DNA of 64,000 bases from Bacillota bacterium (GCA_023441965.1 JAEZNB010000012.1:226214-290213), one strand, 5' to 3'. Numbered from the stretch's first letter, positions 1-9,160 are shown. Notes: generated by a model from the sequence alone, not told the origin. Numbers and translations are program-made.

Positions 1-20
1 TGACTATGCTTCGCAAAGCA

Positions 21-82
21 GTTGATAACAGAATGCCTGCCCTTTACAAGCAAGCTTGCAAGGGCAGGCATATGTTATCAAC
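21..82. repeat. Long near-perfect inverted repeat
   Basis: The outer arms GTTGATAAC and GTTATCAAC flank inner arms TGCCTGCCCTT and AAGGGCAGGCA, and the loop itself can pair further (CAAGC with GCTTG). The whole 62-bp stretch therefore folds into one long hairpin on either strand. No clear U-tract follows on either side, so it is not a textbook intrinsic terminator. It could be the 3' end of the RNA transcribed leftward from about position 316, or a processing or boundary structure. Its function is unknown. Confidence 0.6.
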
Positions 83-204
83 CGAAAAACGTAACCGTTT
101 TCTGTTCTATGTGATAGAGTGGTCTGCTCACTCTGCTTTCACGAATAAGTCTCTTTACGCAAGGAAAGCGGCCGTAGCCGCCTTTCTCTTTCGTAGTATA
201 CCCA

Positions 205-318
205 AAATGCCGGTTCCTGTATTTTGACTCCTAGCCAAGCTAGGTGGGTAACCGCATGTAAGCTTCTGCCTTCCACTGCAAACGGTGGCCTGACATCCAC
301 TGACAAATGTAGGAATCC
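205..318 (-). ncRNA. Structured RNA candidate, possibly 6S-like
   Basis: An extended -10 promoter (TGATATAAT, 330 to 322 on the minus strand) starts a transcript near 316. Its first bases (GG.TTCCT..ATTT) pair with AAAATACAGGAACC around 212-225, closing a domain of about 107 nt. That domain holds at least two further hairpins: CCAC/GTGG, and CCTAGC/GCTAGG flanked by CCCA and AGTC. No open reading frame of quality covers it. A closed-end, multi-hairpin RNA with its own promoter fits a housekeeping RNA such as 6S, but I do not recognise a diagnostic core. It is not tmRNA, RNase P or SRP RNA by their conserved motifs. The transcript may continue to the long hairpin at 21-82. Confidence 0.45.
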
Positions 319-321
319 CGT

Positions 322-330
322 ATTATATCA
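322..330 (-). promoter_or_regulatory. Extended -10 promoter of the RNA candidate
   Basis: The minus strand reads TGATATAAT, that is TG-n-TATAAT, a perfect extended -10. Only a weak -35 is visible. A start near 316 places the first bases in the closing stem of the structured RNA. Confidence 0.55.
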
Positions 331-453
331 TGTAGGTTCAAAATTACAGGAGTATCGCACATCTCAGGAATTCTTATTCATTTCTGATACATTTATTATA
401 CCTTATTTTCCTTTGTGATTCAAGGTTTTTATCTTTATTATGATAGGTATTTC

Positions 454-1938
454 TTAGAAATCCAGTTCCTCAATGGGAAATGTGAATAAGAAGGTGCTTC
501 CTACTCCGGGGGCGGAATCTACCTCTATACTGCCCCCGTGTTTTATCGCAATCTGCTTTGCGATCGCCAGTCCCAGACCTGTTCCGCTGGCATTCTGCCG
601 AAGGTTTGTCTTATAGAATTTCTCAAAAATATTGGGAATATCACAAGCTTCTATTCCTATGCCCTCATCTCTGATTGACACTATTATTTTGTCCCTCTTT
701 GATAAATTTATGTGAACTGTTTTATCGTTCGCAGAGAATTTAATGGCATTATCCAGGATCACCATGAACATCTGCCTTAAGCGGTCATAGTCTCCGTACA
801 TCATCAGTACGGGGCTATCTTTGGTCACTTCAATCGTAATGTTCTTCTTGTCCGCAATCGCTCCGGCACTGCGGATAATGTCATCAAATACCTGGACCAG
901 GTTCACCGGCTCCTTCTCAATTGCGAAATCGGGATTCTGCATCTTTGAAAGCAGCAGCAGGTCTCCAACCAACCGTTCCATGGATTTGCATTCGGATAGC
1001 ATCCGGTCATAGTATTGTGCAACCTTGTCCTTCTCCTGAACCACTCCGTCCACCAAAGTCTCGGTGTAGGCTCTTATAACTGTAATCGGAGTTCTCAGCT
1101 CATGGGATACATTCGCAAAGAAGTCCAGACGCATCTGCTCCAGATTCTTTCTCTGAATCTCGTTCTCCATCAGCTTCTCGGACAGGATATCCACGGTTTT
1201 TGCCAGGTCACCGATCTCATCCTTCCGGCTGATACCGGTCTTACTGTTGTATTTTCCTGCTGCCAGTTCCAGGGCTGTTAACCTCATCCTCGATATGGGC
1301 AGGGCTAGCTCTGTGGCAAATACAATAATGATGATAAAGGAAATGGCCAGAGCCGCCACACTGCTGTAGATGATAACCCTTAAGCTGCCGTTGATAATAT
1401 CCTTCAGCTCTGTTACCGGAGATTTTAAGAGCACAGCTCCCACGACCTCCCCCCGGTTGATCCCATAGATCGGAACAGCCATGGTAATGGTCTGGGCCTG
1501 ATATATTTCATCATAATTATAGCTGTATTCCGGTTCATTATGAAAGGCCCGGTCTACCAGATAGACATAATCCCGATAATCCTCAGATTCTGCCAGTTCC
1601 TCATAGGAATTGGTGGCCAGCCTGTCATCCATGGGACGCTTTGCATTGGGATTGGCAATGGTCCAGATATCCAGTCCGGTAATCTTGGATATCTTATTGT
1701 AGGTATTCAGAAACTCCTGATACTTCTCGTTATTAATGAAATCATTTGTAATCATGGAGGCAAAATTCTCTGCCTGTTCCTGTACCTCTACCCTGTTATT
1801 CGTCATCGTGGTATTCTCATAGAGCCTGATGAAGATATAACAGATCAGGACAGCTGTCACCAACAGCATGACTGCGTAATTCAGATATAGCTTAAAAAAC
1901 AAGCGGTTGTAAATAGGTATCTTATTTTCCTTTGACAT
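454..1938 (-). CDS. Membrane sensor histidine kinase (HAMP type)
   Basis: This 494-residue sensor kinase autophosphorylates on His and passes the phosphate to the response regulator encoded just upstream. Membrane segments lie at about residues 18-39 and 187-209 and bracket an extracytoplasmic sensing region of roughly 145 residues. A HAMP linker follows (about 210-262), then the HisKA motif NVSHELRTP with His279, an N box at Asn397, a G1 box around 424-428 and the G2 box GTGLGLAIA around 452-460. ATG is preceded by GGAGG with 6-bp spacing. It follows the regulator gene after about 45 bases, so the two form an operon. The architecture is that of PhoR/VanS-like kinases; the stimulus cannot be told from the sequence. 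Confidence 0.93.
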   Translation of the reverse strand: MSKENKIPIYNRLFFKLYLNYAVMLLVTAVLICYIFIRLYENTTMTNNRVEVQEQAENFASMITNDFINNEKYQEFLNTYNKISKITGLDIWTIANPNAKRPMDDRLATNSYEELAESEDYRDYVYLVDRAFHNEPEYSYNYDEIYQAQTITMAVPIYGINRGEVVGAVLLKSPVTELKDIINGSLRVIIYSSVAALAISFIIIIVFATELALPISRMRLTALELAAGKYNSKTGISRKDEIGDLAKTVDILSEKLMENEIQRKNLEQMRLDFFANVSHELRTPITVIRAYTETLVDGVVQEKDKVAQYYDRMLSECKSMERLVGDLLLLSKMQNPDFAIEKEPVNLVQVFDDIIRSAGAIADKKNITIEVTKDSPVLMMYGDYDRLRQMFMVILDNAIKFSANDKTVHINLSKRDKIIVSIRDEGIGIEACDIPNIFEKFYKTNLRQNASGTGLGLAIAKQIAIKHGGSIEVDSAPGVGSTFLFTFPIEELDF

Positions 1939-1983
1939 CCTGTGCCTCCGATTTACGGATGTAGTGCTGTCCGATTTATCTTA

Positions 1984-2679
1984 TTATTTATCGGCAATTT
2001 CAAATTTATATCCGACACCCCAGATGGTCTTGATGGTCCAGCCCGGATGCTCTTCCACATCCAGCTTCGCTCTTAAACGCTTGATATGGGAATCAACCGT
2101 TCTGCTGTCACCGAAATAATCGAAGCCCCATAAGCTGTCCAGCAGATTGTCCCTGGTGAATACCTTGTTCGGATTGGTCGCCAGAGTCCACATGGTTTCG
2201 ATTTCCTTCTTGGTCAATGCGATCTTCTTCCCCCCGATATGTAGGGTATACTCCTCCAGATTGATCTCGAGGTTCCCAATTGTTATCATATTCTCTGATG
2301 AGGTTTCCTTCGCTGACTTAGTCATTCGCCTCATTACTGCTCTTACTCTGGCCATTACCTCTCTGGGACTGAAGGGCTTTACTATGTAATCATCTGCCCC
2401 GATGTCAAGTCCCATAATTTTATCGAAATCCTCTCCCCGCGCTGTAATCAGGATTACCGGCACGTTCGATTTATTTCTGATCTTTCTGCATACCTCATAG
2501 CCATCTTCCTTCGGCATCATCACATCCAGCAGTACAACATCCGGATTATATTCCGTAAACAGTCTGATTGCTTCTTCTCCGTCTCCTGCAACCACAGGTT
2601 CAAAGCCTTCCATTTTCGAGTAAGTTGATAAGATGTCGGTAATGTCACGGTTATCGTCAGCGATAAGAATATGCTGCAT
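1984..2679 (-). CDS. OmpR/PhoB-family response regulator
   Basis: This is a two-domain response regulator of about 231 residues. The receiver domain has the acidic pair near the N terminus (DD at 8-9), a phospho-acceptor Asp at about 52 in LLDVMMPKEDG, the switch Thr in ITARG and Lys in KPFSPREV. The C-terminal half is a winged helix ending in TIKTIWGVGYKFE, the usual OmpR-type ending. A TTG two codons upstream (2685) also opens the frame, but the AAGGGGAGG site is 8 bases from the ATG at 2679 and only 2 from the TTG, so I chose the ATG. It is first in the operon with the histidine kinase. Confidence 0.95.
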   Translation of the reverse strand: MQHILIADDNRDITDILSTYSKMEGFEPVVAGDGEEAIRLFTEYNPDVVLLDVMMPKEDGYEVCRKIRNKSNVPVILITARGEDFDKIMGLDIGADDYIVKPFSPREVMARVRAVMRRMTKSAKETSSENMITIGNLEINLEEYTLHIGGKKIALTKKEIETMWTLATNPNKVFTRDNLLDSLWGFDYFGDSRTVDSHIKRLRAKLDVEEHPGWTIKTIWGVGYKFEIADK

Positions 2680-2996
2680 CTTCAAATCCTCCCCTTAAAT
2701 TTCCTTTTCTCATGTAAATACAGGCCGGATGTGATAAGGTTCTGCATCCAACCTTCCTTTGATTGCATCGTTTTTCAGCTTCATATGGTACTATATCTAT
2801 ATTATATAAAATCGCAAGAATAAAACAAGTAGAAAAACTTATGAAATAAAATTACATATATTACTACTTTCATCCAAAACCGGATAAAATAAAAATTTTA
2901 ACATAATGACACTTTTCTGACAAAATCAAATGTTATCTTCTTATTAGAATAGATAGGATGTGACATAAGGAGTTTCCAATACCTGGAGGAAGTACC
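2680..2996. other. AT-rich divergent intergenic region
   Basis: The region separates the two-component operon (leftward) from the Ig-like gene (rightward). For the leftward operon a -10 TATAAT (2801-2806) and a weak -35 TTGTTT (2823-2828) with a 16-bp spacer are visible. Rightward, CTGACA near 2918 could act as a -35, but no well-spaced -10 follows. There is no coding potential or obvious structured leader. Confidence 0.45.
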
Positions 2997-3908
2997 ATGA
3001 AAAAGAACCTTGTAAAATGCTTTATCTCCTTGGGCTTATTCCTTTTTCTCACGGTCGCATTACCGGAGCTTACCCCGGACGGAGTTACTACGGCATATGC
3101 TAATGAAGTCGAAAAAGAAAAAAGCGATGGCTACCGGCTGAACCTGAAAAGCATTATTATGGTTAAGGGCAAAACCTTTCCATTACCCCTGAAGGTCTAT
3201 AATTTAGGCGAGAATGCCAAAGTCAGCTTTAAGTCAGCCGATACGGAAATTGCTTCTGTTAGCGAAGACGGTACAATTACTGCTAAAATGGTTGGTGTCA
3301 CTACGATTACCGCAACCATCAAGGATGGCTTAAATACAAGCAGCTTAACCTGCGAAGTCACCGTAGGCCCCCCGGCCTTCAGTATCAAGATGACCCAATC
3401 AAGAATTATCCTGGGTGTTGATGGAAGCGATACCATCGGTATCGTCATGAAACCAAGCAACACTGCCGAGAGCGCAAGATTCTCCGTTCATAAGGCTTAT
3501 GAATCTGTCGTTTCTATCAGTCCCGGCGGACGTGTAACCGGTAAGAAAGTAGGCTTCACTTATTTATTTGCTGAAATCGATGCCCTTAACGTTGATGGAA
3601 AGAACAAATTTGCTTATTGCAGCGCAATCGTGGTTAATGCGGATGATGTTCGTCCTTTACAGAATTATTTTAACGATCATCCCGAACTGAGCCTGATCTC
3701 AGAGGATTCATTAAACACAGCACTGTCAGAGTTCTTTAACAATTTGCCAACAACAACTGAAGCTACCACTACACCCGCTCCGACACCGGCTGCTAAGACT
3801 ACCAATTCCCTGGTAGAAGCACTGGATAAATTCTTAGCTGGCAAGTTCGACCTAGCTGCACTCCGTAAGGAGTACGCTGCCAAGACCGCCGAGAATAACC
3901 CGAAGTAA
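2997..3908 (+). CDS. Secreted Ig-like (Big_2) domain protein
   Basis: This is a 303-residue exported protein of unknown function. A classical signal peptide (MKKN, hydrophobic core to about residue 25, likely cleavage near AYA) is followed by a bacterial Ig-like domain (about 42-125) with the pattern SVSEDGTITAKMVGVTTITA. A second beta-rich domain follows (about 130-220, again with a SPGGRVTGKKVG turn). A Thr/Ala/Pro-rich linker around 255-270 leads to a short helical tail. No LPXTG or other wall anchor is visible. ATG follows GGAGG with 7-bp spacing. It stands alone, divergent from the two-component operon, and ends at a terminator hairpin. A role at the cell surface is inferred from the domains only. 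Confidence 0.85.
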   Translation: MKKNLVKCFISLGLFLFLTVALPELTPDGVTTAYANEVEKEKSDGYRLNLKSIIMVKGKTFPLPLKVYNLGENAKVSFKSADTEIASVSEDGTITAKMVGVTTITATIKDGLNTSSLTCEVTVGPPAFSIKMTQSRIILGVDGSDTIGIVMKPSNTAESARFSVHKAYESVVSISPGGRVTGKKVGFTYLFAEIDALNVDGKNKFAYCSAIVVNADDVRPLQNYFNDHPELSLISEDSLNTALSEFFNNLPTTTEATTTPAPTPAAKTTNSLVEALDKFLAGKFDLAALRKEYAAKTAENNPK

Positions 3909-3954
3909 TTTCAATGACCTAATCTTTACTTTTGATACTATAGCATGATTCTAT

Positions 3955-3983
3955 GAGGCAGGTAAATACCTGCCTCGTATTTT
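3955..3983 (+). terminator. Intrinsic terminator after the Ig-like gene
   Basis: GAGGCAGGTA and TACCTGCCTC form a 10-bp stem with a 2-base loop, followed by GTATTTTG. It lies about 45 bases after the stop codon. Confidence 0.8.
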
Positions 3984-4256
3984 GTTACCTGTAATTTTTA
4001 GGATTTCAGAAAATATCTAGCAGATTATCTTACTCCGATTGATTATCCTTCCTAAAATTCCTTCTGTATACGAATAAAGGCAGGTGCGGGTATGGAGCGT
4101 CTGTACAGTTCAGAGCTTGAGAATATTCAGTTACACAATAAGAAAGGATTGCTATCTGATTTCTCATGATATAATATAATGATAAAACGGTGAAAAATGT
4201 TCCTCTATGCTGACAACATAACCGTAAAACATGAAATGTAAATAGGAGGTATGATT
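3984..4256. other. Non-coding gap before the glyoxalase gene
   Basis: No convincing gene. A 25-codon frame from an ATG near 4092 lacks a ribosome binding site and was not called. Just before the glyoxalase gene the overlapping -10-like boxes TATAATATAAT (about 4170-4180) probably contain its promoter, although no strong -35 is properly spaced. Confidence 0.4.
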
Positions 4257-4625
4257 ATGAATTTTAGATTTGCACATAACAATTACAATGTACTTGATCT
4301 GAATCGATCTCTGGAGTTTTATGAGAAGGCCCTCGGCTTAAAGGAGGTAAAGCGCCATGCTCCGGAATCAGGGGACTTCATCATCGTCTTTCTCAGTGAC
4401 GGCTCCTCCGGCCATCAGCTGGAGCTGACCTGGCTTAGGGACTGGGACAGACCTTATAACCTGGGGGATAACGAGCTTCACCTGGCTTTCATTACCGATG
4501 ATTATCAGGCTGCCTATGAGAAGCATAAGGAAATGGGCTGCATCTGTTACGAGAATCCCGCTATGGGAATCTATTTCATCAGTGATCCGGACGGCTATTG
4601 GCTGGAGATCATACCTGCCAAGTAG
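4257..4625 (+). CDS. Glyoxalase I-like VOC family protein
   Basis: This 122-residue member of the vicinal oxygen chelate superfamily is closest to lactoylglutathione lyase (glyoxalase I), which isomerises methylglyoxal-thiol adducts. Four metal-ligand positions are visible in the family order: His7 (FAHNN), Glu56 (HQLELTW), His75 (ELHLAF) and Glu117 (YWLEIIP). The motif SDPDGYWLEII is typical of the C-terminal strand. The frame opens at ATG 4251, but AGGAGGT is only 1 base from it and 7 from the ATG at 4257, which I prefer. The gene stands alone and converges with carB across a palindromic element. The bacterium may use a thiol other than glutathione, so the substrate is open. Confidence 0.85.
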   Translation: MNFRFAHNNYNVLDLNRSLEFYEKALGLKEVKRHAPESGDFIIVFLSDGSSGHQLELTWLRDWDRPYNLGDNELHLAFITDDYQAAYEKHKEMGCICYENPAMGIYFISDPDGYWLEIIPAK

Positions 4626-4638
4626 GTTAAGGAACAGA

Positions 4639-4860
4639 AGAAGGGGCTGTTTCATTATAATTATAGAGCTACAAGAGGTTCCCTATATGTTCCCCTCACA
4701 CACTGGTTGCCGGACAGATTTTGATTATATGCGCCATCTTCGGACGCACACGTCCGCATTTGGCATCATATAAACATCAATCTGTTCAGCAAACAGTGCA
4801 TTATGGGAAACATAAAGGGGCCTCTTGTAGCTACATGGTTATAATGAAACAACCCCTTCT
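4639..4860. repeat. Palindromic MITE-like element, copy A
   Basis: This 222-bp element has almost perfect terminal inverted repeats (AGAAGGGGCTGTTTCATTAT and its complement, one mismatch) and stays partly self-complementary to a central tip near GGACG/CGTCC. It holds the shared internal blocks CCCCTCACACACTGGTT, GGACAGATTT, CAATCTGTTCAGCAAACAG and GTGCATTATGGGAAACAT, which recur in copy C and, in the opposite orientation, in copy B. It contains no transposase or other gene. It lies between the convergent glyoxalase and carB genes, where its U-rich ends can serve as a bidirectional terminator. Confidence 0.85.
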
Positions 4861-4881
4861 TTTACGTTATAAGAGTAACCT

Positions 4882-7800
4882 TTAGATGCTGGCGATATCC
4901 ACCAGGGTCAGGTTCTGGGGATCTTCATTTTCCATACTGGTCAGCAGGGCGTTGGCTGTATCCAGAGAGGTGAAGCAGGTAACTCCGGTTTCGATGGATA
5001 CACGGCGGATCAGGAAGCCATCCCGTGTCTTATCCCTGCCCTGGGTCGGCGTATTGATGACCAGATCGATCTGATGCTCCAGGATCAGGTCCAGTATATT
5101 GGGACTCTCCTGTTCAATCTTACGTATGATCTTGGCAGGAACGCCTCCTTTATGCAGGGTCTCGGCAGTACCTCTGGTAGCATAGATTTCATAGCCCAGG
5201 GCTACGAACCGTCTGCCGGTCTCCACTGCTTCCTCCTTGTCGGAGTCCTTCACCGTCATAATCATTTTCTTATGCTTGGGCAGATTGATTCCCGCTCCGA
5301 GGAAGGCCTTATATAAAGCCTCGTGGAAGGTCTTGGCGATTCCCAAGCATTCTCCCGTGGATTTCATCTCCGGCCCGAGACTGATTTCCGCTCCGCGGAG
5401 CTTCTCGAAGGAGAAGACAGGCATTTTGATTGCGATGTACTCGGATTCCGGCCATAGACCCGGGGTCAGACCCATGCCCTTGATCTTCTCTCCCAGAATA
5501 ACTCTGGTGGCGATATCCACGATCGGAAGGTTGGTCACCTTGCTGATATAGGGAACCGTACGGCTGGACCTGGGATTTACCTCTATGACATAGACCTGCT
5601 CCTTATAAACGATAAACTGTATATTGATTAATCCGATCACATGCAGAGAGTTGGCCAGTAATCTCGTGTAGTTCACGATACTCACCTTGGCCCTCTGGCT
5701 GATGGAACGGGAGGGATAGACCGAGATGCTGTCACCGGAATGGATACCGGCCCTCTCGATATGCTCCATAATGCCGGGGATCAGGATATCTTCTCCGTCG
5801 CATACGGCATCCACTTCTACTTCTTTGCCCATCAGATATTTGTCTACCAGGATCGGATGCTCCTGTACATCCCTGTTGATGATACGCATGAATTCTATGA
5901 TATCCTCATCACAGATGGCGATCTGCATCCCCTGTCCACCCAGGACATAGGAGGGACGGACCAGAACCGGATAGCCCAGCTCATTGGCAGCTGCCAGGGC
6001 TTGCTCCGTGGTAAATACGGTCTTGCCTGCCGGTCTCGGTATACCGCACTTCTCCAGGATCTGATCGAAGAGCTCCCTGTCTTCCGCAGCATCCACATTT
6101 TCTGCGGAGGTACCCAGGATCGGTACTCCCATCTGAAGCAGAGCCTTGGTCAGCTTGATGGCAGTCTGGCCGCCAAACTGTACCACAGCACCGTCCGGCT
6201 TCTCCAGATCCACGATATTCTCCACATCCTCCGGGGTTAACGGCTCAAAATAGAGCTTATCCGCTATATCAAAATCCGTACTGACGGTTTCCGGATTGTT
6301 ATTCACGATAATCGTCTCACAGCCGCTCTTAGACAGTGCCCAGACACTGTGAACCGAGCAGTAATCGAACTCAATTCCCTGGCCGATCCTGATCGGTCCG
6401 GAACCAAGAACCATAATCTTGCGTCTGCCTTCGGTCTTTTCTACCTCGTTCACGCTGCCGAAGCAGGAGTAATAATAAGGGGTTTCCGCATCAAATTCTG
6501 CGGCACAGGTATCTACCATCTTATAGGCAGCAACAATTCCATTCTGCTTACGAAGGGCTTTGATCTCCGCTTCCGGCTTTCCTGTCAGATCTGCGATGAC
6601 CCGGTCGGGATAACCGAGGCGTTTTGCTTCCGCCAGCAGCTCCGGAGTCAGCGGGCTCTCCGCCAGCTTCATCTCCTGCTCCACCAGGATCGCCAGCTTA
6701 TCGATGAACCAGAGATCAATCTTGGTTCTGTCATGAATCTCCTCGTAGGAGATTCCTCTGCGGATCGCCTCTGCGATCACAAATAAGCGCCTGTCATCTA
6801 TCCTGTTCAGCTCTGTATAGAGCTCCTCCACCGTCAGACCGGTATAATCTCCATAGCGAAGGCTGTAGATGTTCTGCTCCAGGGAACGTAACGCCTTCAT
6901 CAGAGCAGCTTCAAAGCTTGTACTGATGGCCATGACCTCTCCGGTCGCCTTCATCTGGGTTGTCAGTGATCTCTTGGCGGTAATGAATTTATCAAAGGGC
7001 CACTTGGGTATCTTAACGACCACATAATCCAGTGTCGGTTCGAAGCTTGCATAGGTCTTGCCGGTTACGGCATTCTTAATCTCATCCAGCTGATATCCCA
7101 GGGCAATCTTGGCAGCAACCTTGGCAATCGGATAGCCGGTCGCCTTGGAGGCCAGGGCCGAGGAACGGCTCACTCTGGGATTTACCTCAATCACACAGTA
7201 TTCAAAGGTTTCCGGATGAAGGGCAAACTGCACATTACAGCCTCCGGTAATCCCCAGCTCCGTAATGATGTTCAAGGAGGCACTCCGAAGCATCTGGTAC
7301 TCCTTATCCCCTAAGGTTTGGGAGGGAGCTACCACGATACTGTCTCCGGTATGTATGCCCACCGGATCGATATTTTCCATATTACAAACGGTGATACAGT
7401 TCCCCATACTGTCCCTCATCACCTCATATTCGATTTCCTTCCAGCCTGCGATGGAGCGTTCGATCAAGCACTGACCCACACGGCTTAACCTAAGCCCATT
7501 GGTACAGATGTTGATCAGGTCCTCCTGATTCGCTGCGATGCCTCCACCGCTGCCGCCTAAGGTATAGGCAGGACGGACCACCACGGGATATCCGATGCTA
7601 TCGGCAAAGCGCAGGGCTGCCTTAACGCTGGTCACCACCTCGCTGGCTGCACAGGGCTCTCCGATCTTCTCCATGGTCCTCTTAAATTCCAGACGATCCT
7701 CTGCTTTCTTGATGGTATCGGAGGTTGTTCCGATCAGCCTCACATCATTCTCTTTCAGAAAGCCTGATTCCTCCAGCTCCATGGCAATATTTAAGGCTGC

Positions 7801-8079
7801 CTGGCCTCCCAGGGTGGGAAGCACGCTGTCCGGTCTTTCCTTCAGGATGATTTTCTTCACGAAATCCACTGTCAGAGGTTCAATATAGACGAAATCGGCA
7901 ATCTCCTTATCCGTCATGATCGTTGCAGGATTGGAATTCACAAGCACTACCGTTATTCCCTCTTCCTTCAGGGAACGGCAGGCCTGGGTACCCGCATAAT
8001 CAAATTCTGCCGCCTGACCTATGATAATCGGACCTGAACCGATGACCAAAACCTTCTTGATATTCTCTATTCTAGGCAT
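4882..8079 (-). CDS. carB: Carbamoyl-phosphate synthase large subunit
   Basis: This 1065-residue subunit makes carbamoyl phosphate from ammonia, bicarbonate and two ATP, for pyrimidine and arginine synthesis. The two homologous ATP-grasp halves are evident: the first opens with VLVIGSGPIIIGQAAEFDYAGTQA, shown here by its GSGP and FDY elements; the second repeats GSGPIRIGQGIEFDY near residue 560. Each half carries an ATP-grasp glycine loop (GGSGGG; GGQGMQ). The C-terminal methylglyoxal-synthase-like allosteric domain covers roughly the last 130 residues. Length is normal for the family. It overlaps carA by 8 bases, so expression is translationally coupled. A palindromic element follows its stop codon. 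Confidence 0.98.
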   Translation of the reverse strand: MPRIENIKKVLVIGSGPIIIGQAAEFDYAGTQACRSLKEEGITVVLVNSNPATIMTDKEIADFVYIEPLTVDFVKKIILKERPDSVLPTLGGQAALNIAMELEESGFLKENDVRLIGTTSDTIKKAEDRLEFKRTMEKIGEPCAASEVVTSVKAALRFADSIGYPVVVRPAYTLGGSGGGIAANQEDLINICTNGLRLSRVGQCLIERSIAGWKEIEYEVMRDSMGNCITVCNMENIDPVGIHTGDSIVVAPSQTLGDKEYQMLRSASLNIITELGITGGCNVQFALHPETFEYCVIEVNPRVSRSSALASKATGYPIAKVAAKIALGYQLDEIKNAVTGKTYASFEPTLDYVVVKIPKWPFDKFITAKRSLTTQMKATGEVMAISTSFEAALMKALRSLEQNIYSLRYGDYTGLTVEELYTELNRIDDRRLFVIAEAIRRGISYEEIHDRTKIDLWFIDKLAILVEQEMKLAESPLTPELLAEAKRLGYPDRVIADLTGKPEAEIKALRKQNGIVAAYKMVDTCAAEFDAETPYYYSCFGSVNEVEKTEGRRKIMVLGSGPIRIGQGIEFDYCSVHSVWALSKSGCETIIVNNNPETVSTDFDIADKLYFEPLTPEDVENIVDLEKPDGAVVQFGGQTAIKLTKALLQMGVPILGTSAENVDAAEDRELFDQILEKCGIPRPAGKTVFTTEQALAAANELGYPVLVRPSYVLGGQGMQIAICDEDIIEFMRIINRDVQEHPILVDKYLMGKEVEVDAVCDGEDILIPGIMEHIERAGIHSGDSISVYPSRSISQRAKVSIVNYTRLLANSLHVIGLINIQFIVYKEQVYVIEVNPRSSRTVPYISKVTNLPIVDIATRVILGEKIKGMGLTPGLWPESEYIAIKMPVFSFEKLRGAEISLGPEMKSTGECLGIAKTFHEALYKAFLGAGINLPKHKKMIMTVKDSDKEEAVETGRRFVALGYEIYATRGTAETLHKGGVPAKIIRKIEQESPNILDLILEHQIDLVINTPTQGRDKTRDGFLIRRVSIETGVTCFTSLDTANALLTSMENEDPQNLTLVDIASI

Positions 8080-9160
8080 ATGCTTGCACCTCCATCATAT
8101 GAAGAAAGCGGTCGAATAAAAACTCGCTGTCCATGGGTCCTGCACAGGCTTCCGGGTGGAACTGCACAGAAAATACATTTTTGCCGAGGTAATGAAGTCC
8201 CTCCACCGTACTGTCATTGACATTGCTGAAGCTGATCTCTGCGATGGCAGGATCCAGACCATCTTCTGTTACCATGTAACCATGATTCTGGGTTGAAATA
8301 TATACCCTACCGGTCTTATGATCCCTCACCGGATGGTTTGCTCCCCGGTGGCCATATTTCATTTTCCGGGTATCTCCACCGTTTGCCAGAGCCAGTAACT
8401 GATGCCCGAGGCAAATCGCAAAGATCGGTATATTACTGTCAAAGAGGTTTTTCACTTCATCGATGATTTCCTTACACTCCTTCGGATCGCCCGGTCCATT
8501 GGAAAGCATGATCCCGTCCGGCTTGCCGGCAAGCACCTCCTCTGCCTTTGTAAAGGCAGGATATACTGTCACCTCACAGCCTCTCTTCGTAAGAGATCTG
8601 ACGATGTTTTTCTTCAGGCCGTAGTCCATCAGGGCGACCCTGCGTTTTCTTTCTCCCTCTGCCGGAACGATGTATTTCTGCTTGCAGGTGGTTGCGGCAA
8701 CCACACCTGCCACTGTATATTCATGAATTCTTGAAAGCGCCTCCTCCAGCTTGTAGTTCTGATCTGTGGTAATCATTCCGTTCATTGTACCCTTGTTCCT
8801 TAGGAGCTTCACCAAGGCCCTGGTATCCACTCCGGCAAGACCCGGGATGTTGTTTCTTACCAGAAAGCTGCTGATGTCCTCCTGATTTCGGAAATTGCTC
8901 GGCAACCTTGACAGCTCCCTTACAATGAAGGCATCCGGCCAGGGCTTCTCCGACTCCATATCCTCAAAGCAGATTCCGTAATTACCGATCAGGGGATAGG
9001 TCATCACGACACTCTGTCCGGCATAGGAGGGGTCTGTCAATACCTCCAGATAGCCTGTCATTCCGGTATTGAATACAATCTCACTGATGACTTCCTTCTG
9101 TGCTCCGATGCTTTCGCCTGCAAAGACATTGCCATCCTCCAGAATTAAGAACGCTTTCAT
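8072..9160 (-). CDS. carA: Carbamoyl-phosphate synthase small subunit
   Basis: This 362-residue glutaminase subunit hydrolyses glutamine and channels ammonia to CarB. The N-terminal CPSase small domain begins with the LEDG motif and includes NTGMTGYLEVLTDPSYAGQ. The C-terminal class I amidotransferase domain has the nucleophile Cys in AICLGHQLLALA and the His/Glu pair in VQFHPEA. It is the first gene of a two-gene operon. The 5' leader contains two stable hairpins (9286-9308 and 9357-9386), the second terminator-like, so pyrimidine-responsive attenuation is possible though no PyrR site was recognised. Confidence 0.98.
   Translation of the reverse strand: MKAFLILEDGNVFAGESIGAQKEVISEIVFNTGMTGYLEVLTDPSYAGQSVVMTYPLIGNYGICFEDMESEKPWPDAFIVRELSRLPSNFRNQEDISSFLVRNNIPGLAGVDTRALVKLLRNKGTMNGMITTDQNYKLEEALSRIHEYTVAGVVAATTCKQKYIVPAEGERKRRVALMDYGLKKNIVRSLTKRGCEVTVYPAFTKAEEVLAGKPDGIMLSNGPGDPKECKEIIDEVKNLFDSNIPIFAICLGHQLLALANGGDTRKMKYGHRGANHPVRDHKTGRVYISTQNHGYMVTEDGLDPAIAEISFSNVNDSTVEGLHYLGKNVFSVQFHPEACAGPMDSEFLFDRFLHMMEVQAYA

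Noticed and set aside
205..318. SRP RNA, tmRNA, RNase P or a cyclic-di-GMP riboswitch
   Set aside because: None of their conserved cores occur; the two-hairpin closed domain does not fit them.
4092..4170. 25-codon frame upstream of the glyoxalase gene
   Set aside because: It lacks a ribosome binding site and is not supported by context.
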